From positions 2,542,001 through 2,606,000 of the forward strand of contig CAUJLY010000006.1 in the NCBI GenBank assembly GCA_963281155.1: 64,000 bases of DNA, in the 5' to 3' direction. The notes beneath the pieces are model-generated. The model saw only the letters and a list, made by a program, of their open reading frames with translations. It did no database searches and was not told where the DNA came from. This document shows positions 35,536 to 56,396 of this stretch, in pieces (within the stretch, counting starts at the first letter, position 1; each line of letters starts with the position of its first letter). Both the position numbers and the translations under genes were made by a program. The DNA comes from Rhabditophanes sp. KR3021. Its lineage: Eukaryota; Nematoda; Chromadorea; Rhabditida; Alloionematidae.

Positions 35536-38500
35536 ATGGGTAAGAACCAAGGTTCACCTATTAGAGGTAAATTTAAACTTATTGCAATTTGTTATAACCT
35601 TAAATTTAGACGAAGCAGGGTTTGGCGATCCATTAAACGGTGCCTACGACAATTTCAACACCCTGGACTTTGTTTCCGATAACGAGTAAGTTCATCAACA
35701 ATTTAATTTAATTTACAATTGTGGCAGGCCCTCCGAAAACAGAATCCAAGATTCAAATCGCTTTGGTACTCAAAACTACGTTTTTAATCAATTGGCGAAC
35801 TGCAATCTTAATCAAGTAAACTTTATGAATCAAGATCACCAACGCGGTCCATCTATCATGAATAATAACATTGATAGCAATAGATTAAACTCAAATATTA
35901 TGTACACTAATAATTCAAGACTTCCGGATTCACCACCCGTCACCGATATTTCGGGCGGGGGATCGTCAGGCTCACCATCGTCAACATCTGAATCACCTTA
36001 CTCTCCTGATCACTATCAAAACTATGGTAATATGATTCAAAACAATGTACAACTCAATGGAAATTCTAATCAAATGTCAATGAATGAAAGAAGCCCACAA
36101 ATGATTGGAATGAATCGTGATTTGATGTCACAACAAGGACACCCAAATTCCAGAATTATTCAACAACCAGTCGGTTCGAATTTCGCCAACAATTACATCG
36201 GAGTTCAGCACAATATACCTAATATTCCTCATGGGCAAATTGCCATCCAAAATGGGATGTCTTTGAATGGAAATGGTGCTACTAACCCAATTCACTATCA
36301 CATGCTTCCACAATCTACTTATAATATGCTTGATCATCCATATGCAAGTAATGTTAGCTTATCCCAAATGCCTAATAATGATGTTCAACCGATGATCATT
36401 GCAAATCAACAACAACCACCACGTACTACCAATCCAGGCCCACCAAACAAAAGAAAGAGAGTTGCTAATGATAATGCTCCTGCCAATGGCCCTAATATTA
36501 AATCTGAAATCCGGACATCACCCAAGATGAATTATTATGGTGGATCTGTCCCTCAAATTCGCCAACTATCATCCACTCCAACTTTTATCGGTGGAAGTAT
36601 GTCCACTCACAGTGACGACTATGAAGATAGTATTAATCAAAAAACAATTAAATTTCAAAGATTTCAGGAAGAGTTTTGGCACACTCTTGTAGATGAAAAC
36701 AACCACCAATTGAATGTATTTGAATCTTTGGTTGTTGCTGACAAAGGATTCAATTTCAGTCCATCTGACAACTGCTTTGTCAATCAAAAGAAAAATCATT
36801 TCCAAATAAGTGTGCAAATCGAGGCACTAGATGACTTCAAATACTGTTACGTTCATGTTAATGACAAATATAGTAGAGTCGACAAATTTAAACTGGCGTT
36901 TTCTGGAGTCAAGTCTGAAATACCAAATTCCGAAATTTTGATTAAACAATCTCAAACTGATCGCAAGCCAGTACCTCATGAACCACAACAGATTGGAATC
37001 GAAGGACGCAAAATGACGAAAGTTATGGTTCCTCGTTTGCATTTTTCTGAAACTACCAACAACAATCAACGCAAAAACAACAAACCTAACCCTGAGCAAA
37101 GATATTTTAATTTGATTGTTAAATTGATGGCTTATACAGTGGACCATCAAGTCGTTTTAGTTCAAGCTTTTCAGTCTGATCGTGTTATTGTTAGAGCTTC
37201 AAATCCAGGCCAATTCGAACCTCCGGAGAGTGACGGCGGATGGCGTATTGGTAATGGTAATACGCTCCACTATCCTGGTAACGTGGCTATTGGAACTGAA
37301 AAGGCTGTTGCTCCATTGACAGTTAATGGAAACATCTTCCTTAGTGGATTCCTTACCAAGGCGTCTGATATTCGTCTTAAAGATAATATTTGTAATATTG
37401 ATACCAAGGAAGCGTTAGAACGTTTAAGAAATCTCAGAATAGTTGAATTCAAATATAAAGACAACGTTGCTGAGCAATGGGGACTTCCAGAAGAAGACAG
37501 GGTTCGTATTGGTGTAATCGCTCAGGAATTAGCAGAAATCTTACCGATTGCTGTTAAAGATAATGGAGACTTTTTGACAGTTGATGATTCTCAATTATTT
37601 TATGACACAGTTGCAGCTGCTAAAGAATTATGCAAATTTACTGACTATTTGGACGGCAAAATTGATAAAGTTGAACGCAAACAAAATAATTTGAAGCGAG
37701 AGGTCAAGAAGCGTGATCGTTATTCTTCTATTGCTTCTGGGTTAAGCGAGATTTCTTCCTTATGGAATGGAGATGACAAGAAACAACATGGATCTGTGAA
37801 TTCCCTCGATTCTTATGAGGATGAGGGTTCGGTAAAGGGGCGCAAAAGAAGAGAAGGGCCACAACGCTGTATCGGTCAACCATTAAAAACTATCACATGG
37901 ACTTCATCCAAATTACAGTATTCAATATCAACATTGGTCGGTATGATGGCCTTGTGTCTTGTTGCAATGTCAATTTTATACTTTTCTGAGCTTTTTACCA
38001 AAATGGATCCGGCTTTTGATCGTAGCAACAGAAATATGTCTCACTTCAATCAATCACACAACCAAGCTATTGGCTTTTTATACGAAAATATGACAGCAAG
38101 GAGAATTTCCCATCTACCCCACTCTCAACCGAAGGCGACGATTCTGTTTGACAAATGTTTGTCTGGCAATTGTCACCAATTTTGCTGCGCAGGCAAACAC
38201 GAATATGCTTCCAATTCTATTCATGCGACGCAAAATTTAGAAATGGTTGATTCCATCATTAGTCTACCATCAAATAACACCGATCAGAGTATCGTCTCCA
38301 CAATGGTCAAAGATAACAATAATATGCTTAGTTCTAACTTACGTATTGATGTTTTAAATCTTAATGTGACGATTGACTCTGACTATTGCGTCAAAGATTC
38401 ATGTGATCAACAAAAAGGTCTTTATGACCTTTACATCCCAATTTCAACGCACATGCCGACAGTTTCTCTCCAATTGCGTTTTACTCATGAGAATGAAGAT

Positions 38501-38800
38501 TTAATTATTTCAAATTGTGGGGCCGTCAAATACTTTGAACACCTTCTTTGTAATATTAATGTTGACAAATTTGATTACCAACTTGGAACCCCCTCCTCCA
38601 CGCCCATCTCCGACAACATATTCCATATGTCAGTAGGCAGCTACAAACAATCAGCTTTCCGCTTCAGAGTTGGATATGCTTCTAATGCATGTAGTATGGG
38701 AGATGATTTCAGAGGCCTTCATTACGACGAATATACTCTCGTATTTTATCGCACATGCTTTAGACCAAACCAAGCGGGTATTCCAAACGAAGAATACTAA
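35536..38800 (+). CDS. myrf: myelin regulatory factor (MYRF), membrane-tethered transcription factor
   Basis: Exons 35536-35566, 35610-35685 and 35728-38800 give 1059 residues. In order: an Asn/Pro/Ser-rich activation region, a basic nuclear signal (NKRKR, about 276), an NDT80/PhoG-like DNA-binding domain (about 345-530), and the intramolecular chaperone auto-cleavage domain. Its catalytic Ser-Lys pair lies in SDIRLKDN (S582, K587). A coiled-coil-like stretch, a single TM (about 768-790) and a Cys-containing luminal C-terminal domain follow. MYRF trimerises in the ER, cuts itself and releases the N-terminal part to the nucleus; in C. elegans myrf-1 (pqn-47) drives larval moulting and synaptic rewiring. 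Most coding sequence sits in one 3-kb exon. No acceptor lies just before the ATG, so upstream non-coding exons are possible. Poly(A)-type AATAAA occurs near 39566. Confidence 0.96.
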
Positions 38801-39658
38801 ATTATTATTTAACTTTAATCCCGAGAAGTTTGCAAACTACAACTCAAACGACTCCACCTTAAACAATATTTAATACAGAACATTAAGGTTTCCCAAATGC
38901 AATACAAATCAACTGCAAATGGATGTAAATAGAAGTGAAGTTAATTTGCCAATAACCGCAGAATATGAGCTGCCCCTATTACCAGATTAATGAACTGCAA
39001 ACTTTTTGTACATAAAGCTGTGAATAATTTTAGTTGGATCATCTTGTCAAGTAAATATCAAATAATTTTATAATGTTAATCCAATAATTATAAATTATCT
39101 CCCTTATGCACTGTGTTCAAGCATCGAAACTTTTGTAATCACATTTATTCTGTCTTCCTAACGATCATCAAATTCTCCTGAGCGTCAAAATTGTATATTA
39201 CTCATTTTACCATAACATTTACCCAATATTTAATTATTTAAATTAAAGTTCATCAACGCATCTTCTCTTTTGTATATTACTTTTCTTTAGACAATACAAT
39301 TCATTTATGTCAAACAATTTATACAACGACACCACCACCAACCATTTCTTCAATTTTAATTCAACAGTACAAGAATTTTTAAACAAGGAAAAATCAACTA
39401 TTACAGCAAATTATTCTTTTAATCTTTTACGTGTTCCTTACTTTTCTTAAATTATATGATATTAATCTATGTACGTGTAATTGTTGATTTATTCGTTCGA
39501 AAATTTCTTGAAGTTTATATTATTTTTGTATCTTATTTGTTATGTAAAACTCTTTTAAAACAGTCAATAAATTTTTTAATTTGATTATGATTTATTTTAA
39601 TATTAAACATAACTTTTTAATTTATTTTAAATTAGGCTATGGGATATAAGTTGATAAA
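38801..39658. other. convergent intergenic region with long MYRF 3' UTR
   Basis: AT-rich 3' flank shared by MYRF (+) and the thioredoxin gene (-). The only AATAAA matching the plus strand well is near 39566, implying a 3' UTR of about 0.75 kb. No gene seen. Confidence 0.5.
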
Positions 39659-40529
39659 TTAGAGCTCAGTTTTCTTTGGTTTATCTTCCTTCTTTCCTGA
39701 ATCAGCCTTCTTTTCGGTTTTCTTTCCCTCGCTTTTCTTTTCTTCCTTCTTTTCAGTTTTCTTTCCTTCGCTTTTCTTTTCTTCCTTCTTTTCAGTTTTT
39801 TTCTTCTCATCCTTCTTTTCAGTTTTTTTCTTCTCATCCTTCTTTTCAGTTTTCTTTTCTTCTTTCTTTTCTTCTTTCTTTTCTTCCTTCTTTTCAGTTT
39901 TTTCTTCCTTTTCCTTTTCTTCCGCCAATTTCTTTTCCTTTTGTTCTTTCTTAGAAATCTTCTTTGGCTTACCTGACTTACTCTTTTCCAATTCCGGTAC
40001 CGAAACTCCATAATACTTCAAGACCTCCTTCATAGAAGCAACAATGTCACCAGGAGCAGCGTAATAATATTTATAATTCTTTTGGTCTCCTTTTTTGTTA
40101 ACAAATTTGTCGAGTAATTCGCCATTTTTGTCTAAGAACATCAAACGTGGAATATATTTTCCATCTGGTCTGTATTCATCTTCAAAGGGTTCTTCATCGT
40201 CTTCAGTGTTGACCATGATAAAATGCTGGGAAAGGATTTTAAAAGCCTTGCGAGCATTTGAACTTTGAAGAGTCTTTTTGAGCGCTTTACAGGCGTGACA
40301 CCATGTTTTGTGGATCATCAAGAAGATTGGCTTTTCTTGTTGTTCAGCTAGTTCTTGAGCAGAGTCCCATGAAACCCAATCAATGTCTTCACCGAAGCCT
40401 ACAACATTATGTTAAATGTTTATTCAAACCAAACTTACCATGAGAGTATGGGCTTTGATACATTTGTGTGATATCCCCATAACAACTATATATAGTCGAG
40501 GCTAAAAGTAACGCCGGAAGGAAAAGCAT
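39659..40529 (-). CDS. TXNDC12: ER thioredoxin-domain protein, TXNDC12/AGR-like, with Lys/Glu-rich tail
   Basis: Exons 40529-40439 and 40398-39659 (40-nt intron) give 276 residues; the ATG follows an acceptor-like ttttgtag by 6 nt. A signal peptide (1-18) precedes a thioredoxin fold with active site W63-C64-H65-A66-C67, the motifs PIFLMIHKTWC and YIPRLMFLD, and other TXNDC12/ERp18 hallmarks. Human TXNDC12 is about 172 residues and has CGAC; here His replaces Gly. After the fold a repetitive Lys/Glu tail of about 110 residues ends in KTEL, a plausible KDEL-type ER-retrieval signal. The protein should catalyse disulfide exchange in the ER. The tail is encoded by imperfect tandem repeats and makes the gene about 100 residues longer than usual. 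Confidence 0.92.
39690..39935 (-). repeat. imperfect tandem repeats encoding the K/E tail
   Basis: The plus strand shows repeated cttcttttcagttttcttt-like units of about 18-36 bp, purine-rich on the coding strand and translated as EKKEEKK/EKKDEKK blocks. Copies at 39710-39800 are close to identical in pairs (SEGKKTEKKEEKK twice), so slippage or unequal exchange probably changes the number of copies. Confidence 0.7.
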
Positions 40530-41123
40530 TTCGATCTACAAAACAAAGTATTAATATACAAAATAACAGTCTAAACACCATACATACAACCAAAATGACT
40601 TTAACATGCAATATATAGGGATGATTTAAAAAGAACACGTGTACATATTCAAATGCCTGATTCTCTATCTTTGTTGATCGCACCAAACATGACGTCTTTA
40701 GTATGATTTAGGTAAAGGGGATTCAACGTAATTGATTTTATTTTCCACAGATCTATCTCTTACATTTTTGTTGCCTATCTTTATATCAATACACATAAAC
40801 AAGTGAATATGAAAGGCTGCGGCAAAGAAGTCCTTGACCTGTTTCTTTGAATTGACTGTAACGAATGACACTTTTCTGACTATACAGAAGTTGTTTATGT
40901 GAAAATGTGGAGATGAACTTTTTTTTGTAACCAAAAGAAAACACATATTAATATGCAAATTCAATAGCATAAACAACCATTCGTAGGCACATAAAAATGC
41001 TCAACTTCATAAATAATTTATTTTTTGATGCAATAATTACGTCAATACAAAAGAGTATCAATTTTTAATGAAGTTGACTTAAAGCGGACCTTCATCCTAG
41101 CCATATCTTTATATTTAAGTGCT
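40530..41123. other. divergent intergenic region
   Basis: Between the thioredoxin gene (-) and the degenerin gene (+). No coding signal; the minus-strand frame at 40698-40976 has no supporting start, splice or domain evidence. Confidence 0.5.
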
Positions 41124-43422
41124 ATGTCTACAACCTCAACAACATATTTATGCTCAGATGTGGATGGGTTAGCGGTAATTGATTCTATCGCAAGTTACGA
41201 CAATCCAGAATCGAACAATGACATTGACAAAGAAATTCAGTGTGATTTATTAAATGAGGATAATATTCTAAATTACATTGATCCTACGAGATTAGCATAC
41301 CATGAAAGGTTGCATTGGCATTTGCGTGAATTTTGCAGTAGAACGTCTAGTCATGGCATTCCGATGTTGACTAATTCTCCTAATTTACAATATAAAGCTA
41401 CGTGGGTCGTTTTATTAATTGGTTGTTTGGCGATGTTTGTGTACCAGGCTTGTGACGTGGTGGCAAAATATCAAAAGAATGGGAAGATTACTGATATTCA
41501 ATTGCAATTTGATACTGCTCCTTTTCCGGTATATTTGTATTAAGTTAATTCATCTATTGTTTTTAAGGCTATCAGTATATGCAATTTGAATCCTTACAAG
41601 GATAGTGCGATTCAGAATGTGGCCTCAATTAAAAAAATTGTAAGTAAAAAACGTCAATTAAACATGAACTTTTCAGTTAAACGTTTATTCAAATGTTATG
41701 AACAAAGCCGGTGAAAGTAACAAAGCAACAAAGGAAATGGAAGACAAAATAAGTGCTTTAAAGTTAGCACGGCATAAAAGAGCTGAAGGTACTGTTTTTG
41801 AGACTGCTTACTCAGAATGCACTTGTTCTGAAAGTACTAGTTCAGCTGAAAGTGATGATTGTGTGGCTCAGCCAAAAGATGTCCCAAACATGGCTACCGA
41901 TTATTGCATTTGTGCATTTGATAGAGAAAGTGGGGATGCCTGGCCGTGTCATCCCAAAAGTCAGTGGACGCAAGAATTATGTGCTGAGTGTGATTCTGAA
42001 AGGCATTGTAAATTAAAAGCTGAACCGGGCAAAGTCAGCGAAGGGATTCCTTGTACCTGCCAAATGAAGGGAGAACCTTTTTGTTTAACTTCAACAGAAG
42101 AAGATGCTATTACTAAGTTATGGGAATATTATGGTTATATTCCAGTTGACGAGGCTCAGATGTTAGAAGCATTGGGCTTTTCAAATATGACAGACGAAGT
42201 AGCCATTGTTACAAAAGCCAAGGAAAACATTATTTTTGCAATGACAGAGCTTTCCGAGGAAACGAGACGTTCTTTGTCTGTACAGAAATTGCAATTAATT
42301 CAAAAGTGTTCATTTAATGGAGAAGCATGTGACATCGACAAGGACTTTAAGATAGTAACCGACCCAACCTTCGGAAATTGCTTTACATTCAATCACGACA
42401 AAAATGAAACCAAGACTAGTATTAGAGCAGGAGCTCAGTACGGACTTCGTATACTTGTATATGTAAATGCATCTGATTATTTGGCTACTACAGAAGCTGT
42501 GGGTGTTCGTATTACAATTCATGATAAAGATGAATATCCTTATCCGGATACATTTGGTTATAATGCTCCTACGGGGTATATTAGTTCATTTGGAATGAAG
42601 CTACAAAAAATGAACAGGTTGCCTGCTCCTTTCGGGGATTGTGTGGAGCGTAGCACTAAATTGGATGATTATATTTACACGGATTATAGATATTCTACAG
42701 AAGGATGCTATAGGACATGCTTCCAACACATGGTTGTAAAAGATTGTGGCTGTGGAGACCCAAGATTTCCTGTAACTAAAGGCCTTCATTGCCAGGTATT
42801 TAATCCCATAGCCAGAAAATGTCTCGAAGAAAAAACCAAAAATTTAGGGGATGAAAATGCAAGCTTTAAATGCATTTGTCATCAACCCTGTGAGCAATCT
42901 GTCTACACTGTTTCATACTCAGCAGCAATTTGGCCAAGTGAGTCATTGAATATTACATTACCTGCATGTGTTGGGCAAAATGAAACATGCAATGGACATT
43001 ACACGTAAGTTAACATTAGTTAATATTGTAATTGGATAATTTAGAGAAAACGGAGCTATGATAGAAATGTTTTACGAAGTACTGAACTTTGAAGTATTTA
43101 CTGAATCGGTTGCTTATGGACTTGTTAAGATGTTGGCTGATTTTGGAGGTAAGTTATTTAGCAAAACGAGGGTATGATAGTAATTAGTTGTTAGGTAGAA
43201 AAGTCAATGACTTCTACGAATTACATTAATAGAAAATTAGAATCATTAGTACGTGTATAATTATTTAACTTGATAGGGCAACTCGGACTGTGGAGCGGCG
43301 TGAGTTTCTTAACTTGCTGCGAATTTGTCTTCCTGTTCTTTGAAGTAATTTTCATGATGTTTAATCATTACCATGCCAAAAAGAAAGCCAAGAGAATGGA
43401 AGCAGCAAAAGATGTTTTTTAA
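41124..43422 (+). CDS. DEG/ENaC-family degenerin sodium-channel subunit
   Basis: Five exons (introns 41529-41567, 41640-41676, 43005-43044, 43149-43276) give 684 residues. The cytosolic N-terminus has the gating His-Gly pair (SSHGIP). TM1 (about 92-112) is followed by [12 protein letters not shown], a large Cys-rich extracellular domain and TM2 with [21 protein letters not shown], including the selectivity-filter Gly-x-Ser and the small Ala at the degeneration (d) position. Between them are a KRAEGTV stretch and a CxC-rich nematode-specific segment. Subunits form trimeric amiloride-sensitive Na+ channels in neurons or muscle, many mechanosensitive or acid-gated. The motif pattern resembles C. 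elegans DEG-1/UNC-8/DEL/ASIC members; I cannot choose among them. The last exon (TM2) is separated by the longest intron of the gene (128 nt). Confidence 0.95.
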
Positions 43423-43936
43423 TTGTCACTATATTTAACATCTAAAATTAGTCCATTGCAATAATGTTTTTTCAATTTATTTTAAATTTCCATCACCATA
43501 AATAGCTTTTTAATTTAAATAGAGAAATAAATGAAAAAAGAAATTCATTAATTGTCATTACTTAAACAATAAAAATTATTAACATTTACTTTCATTAAAT
43601 ATCTCACTACTAAATTGATGCCCACTTCTTTTGACTAGCTCATCAAATGGATACGCTTTTGTGTGGATGTTTTAATACCAACGATACATCAATTCTTTTC
43701 CATGACATTATGCTTTATGCAAAACTAATTTGAGTAATTTTAAAGTCAAATAAACAACAAAATGGTTATGTGACAGCTAACTATATATACGCAATTTCAA
43801 TTTCTTTTGTTTCCACATTAATTATTAGCCAATTTACAAATGGATTATTTTAATGAATATCTCTTTGTATTAAATTTTTTTCGAATTTTCATCAAAGCTT
43901 AAGTGTATAGTCTATTCTATCACCATAGCTAATAAT
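43423..43936. other. intergenic between degenerin and TLX homeobox genes
   Basis: A 514-bp AT-rich gap on the same strand, with AATAAA signals at about 43525 and 43566 for the degenerin gene. An acceptor-like caccatag lies 8 nt before the homeobox ATG. Nothing else seen. Confidence 0.55.
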
Positions 43937-44515
43937 ATGTATTCAAATGCTGCTGAATTTGTTCTTGATTTTTCTAAAGTTCAATTTATTTCTGATTCTA
44001 CCTCTAGTGATGAGAAGTCTGAAAATAAATTAGAACTATCCTTTGGCATCAATTCTATTTTGCGCAAAACTTCAGACAAAACCACTGAGAATTTGTTGAT
44101 GTCTAATTTGATTAGTTCTGAAAATAAAAAGCTCTACTTGGATGAAAAGATTTCAAATACTTTTCCACATATTAATCACAACGAAATTACAAATGTTCTG
44201 CAGATAAAAGATACCTTCAGACAAGAAAAACGAACAGGTCACCCTTACAAGTCTAGAGCTCCAGCTAAACATAAAAAACCCCGAACTTCCTTCACTAAAC
44301 AACAAATTATAATTCTTGAAAGTAAGTTTATAATGCAAAAATATTTGGCTGCTTCTGAAAGAACTTCCCTAGCTGCTGATTTATGCATGAGCGATGCTCA
44401 AGTCAAGACTTGGTATCAAAATAGAAGAACTAAGTGGCGAAGACAGGAGGCTGAAGATCGTGAATTTGATGAGAAAAAGTTTAAACTATTCCGATTTAGT
44501 GATGATCAATTCTAG
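43937..44515 (+). CDS. TLX: TLX/HOX11-class homeobox transcription factor
   Basis: One exon, 192 residues. A homeodomain at 112-171 is preceded by the TLX hexapeptide-like RTGHPY...KKPRTSF and followed by QEAEDRE, both class hallmarks. Thr at homeodomain position 47 (T158), diagnostic for TLX, is present. An N-terminal LSFGINSIL (about 34-42) matches the TLX eh1/Groucho-binding motif. Position 49, almost always Phe in homeodomains, is Tyr (VKTWYQNRR, codon TAT), while W48, Q50, N51 and R53 are intact. A nuclear regulator of neuronal or muscle fate is expected from the family. It is short for TLX (about 290 in vertebrates) and intronless. The start is 8 nt after an acceptor-like AG. Confidence 0.9.
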   Translation: MYSNAAEFVLDFSKVQFISDSTSSDEKSENKLELSFGINSILRKTSDKTTENLLMSNLISSENKKLYLDEKISNTFPHINHNEITNVLQIKDTFRQEKRTGHPYKSRAPAKHKKPRTSFTKQQIIILESKFIMQKYLAASERTSLAADLCMSDAQVKTWYQNRRTKWRRQEAEDREFDEKKFKLFRFSDDQF

Positions 44516-44759
44516 ACCACAACTTTTATTGCAAATATAAGTTAATTGTGTGGTGTGGTATTTATTTCAACAACCTTTTAAAATACATAATCAAAATATA
44601 TTATTTATTAATGACAGCATTTTTTAAACATCAATTTTATTAGGAAGTTATATAAATGAAATCATATGTTAACTTCATTGTCATCTGCTGCTTCGATAAT
44701 AAAATAAATGATTCAAAATTTATAATTAAATCGCATTTATGTAGAGAAAGATATTGTGG

Positions 44760-53401
<8,642 letters not shown>

Positions 53402-54320
53402 TTAGGATAGGTAATTACAGATATGGTAATTAATTCCACTTTCGAAATTTAACGTTGCGTCACTTGTATTTCTTCCAAAGTTATTTAGAATGATTGCTTT
53501 TAATTTTTCTCCCATTAAAACAGCTTGCTCATTGGGGCCATAATGTTTTCCGTTTGGACATACAATTGTTCCTGGAGCAGTCGTGGTTGGTATTGAAGGA
53601 TTCAACGTTGAGATGGGTGAATTTGTCGTTGAAGGTTGAATGGTTGTGGTGGGATAATCAGTCGGATCGTAAAGTAAATTGCAGTAACTCTGATTACATG
53701 CGCAGACTTGATAAGCACCTGGAGATCTGTCACAAGTAAGACTAATCTTACCCTCCCATGAACTAGCACAATATGAATGGGGATACATTCCTCGTTCTAT
53801 AAAATGTTCAAAGAAAATTAAATAGTGTATCTACATTTGATGTTTACTTACTCGTCATACAATACTCACCCAGACACGTCGATTTACCATCACAAGTAAC
53901 GTTCGTTGTAGACCCGGTAGCATCCACAATTTCTCCACATTCTAAACATCTCAGGGGTCGGTTTGGCAAAACAAAGGTAACATTTTGATTTGAGGGTAGG
54001 CCTTTTGCTTGAGAAATGAGACCAGCCATTTTGTCAACGGAATTGCAAAACGAAGATGTGCAAACACACAACGTACTCTTATCTGCTTGATTATAAAGAC
54101 ATCCATCTTGTGCTCCAGTTACACCTGCACTTCCACACTCCATACTCCATGTCTGATTATCATAATAATTTCCAATACAATATTTTGCAGAGCATACTCG
54201 ATCCACGGAACATAAAGATCCTTTAGTTGGTGATTCACCCCTACAGACGTGGCAAAGGGGATTGGCACTGTAGACGATTGAACAATATGAAATAAAAATA
54301 AGTAAAATAACGTATTTCAT
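53402..54320 (-). CDS. secreted cysteine-module (Ly6/ET-like) protein
   Basis: Two minus-strand exons (54320-53852, 53796-53402; 55-nt intron) give 287 residues. A signal peptide (MKYVILLIFISYCSIVYS) precedes two repeated Cys modules: the first has CHVCRGE...C...C...YC...C...CVC...FCN, the second CLECGE...C...C...YC...C...CAC...YCN. This CxxC...YCxG...CxCxxxxCN plan resembles three-finger/Ly6 or nematode ET modules. A Thr/Pro/Ser-rich linker (likely O-glycosylated) follows, then a short C-terminal domain with two Cys. No GPI-type hydrophobic end is seen, so it is probably secreted. The longer frame upstream begins at TTG; the first ATG is at 54320. Function unknown. Confidence 0.85.
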
Positions 54321-56396
54321 ACCGAAAATATAAAACACGTGCAAATAAAAATGAATGAATTCATCGATACAAAAGTGTATAAAAGGGTAGTTAGCTATAA
54401 TCCCAGATAATGGTATATCACGACATGTATCTATGTAACTAGAATATACTTTCTCCTACTCCCAATATACTGAACACAAAAAACAATACTCAAAAAGAAG
54501 TTCATGAATCCAAACTAATTAAATTGTAAACATCTCCACGCATTATCAACTTTTTTGCATACATAAAAAGACGGAATATCCTTAAAATTCTATAAAAAGA
54601 AATTGAGCCTAAAATAAGGAATGACGATTGAATTCACAAACTTTTTTATATCAAGACATTTTCACATGAAGGGATAATAATTAATTTACTTATTTCTAAA
54701 TATATTTTAAGTATGTGGGCATGAGTGAATCAAAACTTTAAATAACCATATTTTTTACCACCCCATAAATAAAATGACAAAGTTTTCATTTTCAACTTCC
54801 ATGAAAAGTATAAAAGATGAGGTATCATTTACAACTCCGAGGGAGTAAATTTAGATATTTTATCTTTATACCATTACACATTCTTGTCCTAAATTTACAT
54901 TAAAGAAATCTTTTTTTAGAATTATTTTAGATCTTTTGAGGGTTATGTAATTTTTGTCTTTTGTTAAAATATGTTTCTTGTATTTAAGTTAGAAACAATT
55001 TCCTTTAATAGTGGATATAAAAGACATTGTTTTGGTAATAATAATTTTACGGTATATTGGATTAAAATTTTGTAAACACAATTTTTTCGGTAAAATTTTT
55101 ATAAGCAACTAATATTTTTTATGATAGAGAAAATAAATAATGAGTGAAATTTCATCTCATAAATTTAAATTACTACGACTCATTAAGAAGGAGCTTATTA
55201 AAGTGTAAAATATATTCATAGAAATTTTTTCAAGAATAAAAAAGTTTCATTCGTCTTTTGTAGATTATATCCTTTTACTGTTAAGTTGATAAAGATTACA
55301 TGTTCTTATTAAATATGTACCTCAATTAAAGTGACCTACTGCATCAGTTTGAACAATTTTTTGAACTAAACTTGTAAAGAGATAGTTTTCATTAAATTGG
55401 CACTATCCATTACAATACTTAAATTATTAATTTGATTTATCGTTATATAAATGCGTCTAAAAGAATACCCAAAAAGTTTTTCTTAAACACTTTTGTTACT
55501 AAAAGAGTTTGTATTATGAACAATAAAAATGCCATGATATTTTTTATCGAAATACATATTCTCACCATTTGAGGAGACAATTGCCGTGAACAACACTATA
55601 AAAAGAAGAAGCTATTTTATATCAAGCATTATTTGTTTGATTATCAATTTCACGAATATTCCTAGAATTTCTAAGTATCTTTGACTTTAGGCCAAATTTA
55701 CTCAGTTTCATATTAGCTATTAAAATTTTATAAGTCTATGAATGACTTTGAAAGTGTATTTTTTTCTGATTTTATAATCATTGTCTTTTCCATGTTTTTA
55801 AATGGGATCTTTTGACGTTATCTTTTTGATTAACTCCTAATAATTAATATTTACATGCTTTGCTAACAGCTTAAACTTTTAAAACACATTTTAAAGGACT
55901 TTTTATGATAATTGGGTTAATTCAAAATTTAACCAAGTCAAGGCTTACTTTAAAGGCTTTTTAAAAATGTAAACTGTAAGATTGTACTTTTTGTTTAGCT
56001 CACAATTTTTTACTCAAAAGTTGAGACTCAAACAAATTCATTAAGAACTGTGATTGTCTACATTTGATAATCATAAAATCAGTTTACGACTATCCAATAT
56101 GCCACAAACCTATTGACACAGTCTTTTAAAGTAGGGCTCAAATATTTGGCTTCATAAACTCTTGGGGGATTTGAGGAGGCAAATGTTATATCCTAATATA
56201 AAGCTCACGTGTTGAGTTAATTTGGGGAAGCATAATTCACTAGTATCGGCAACATCTTCGCCGCCTAGACGAAGCTACTTTAGGCAATCTAACGATTCTT
56301 AATTTATACATTTAAATTGCTTCCTATCGCACTTTACAGCTACTCTTATTTTCAGTTACAGCCAACTTATCTTTCTTTTCTAAATTTTGTTAAATT
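54321..56396. other. 2 kb divergent intergenic region
   Basis: AT-rich with no coding frame of note. An acceptor-like ttattttcag followed by ttacag lies about 30-45 nt before the GPCR ATG, consistent with trans-splicing. A GC-richer short segment is present near 56245-56290. Confidence 0.5.
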
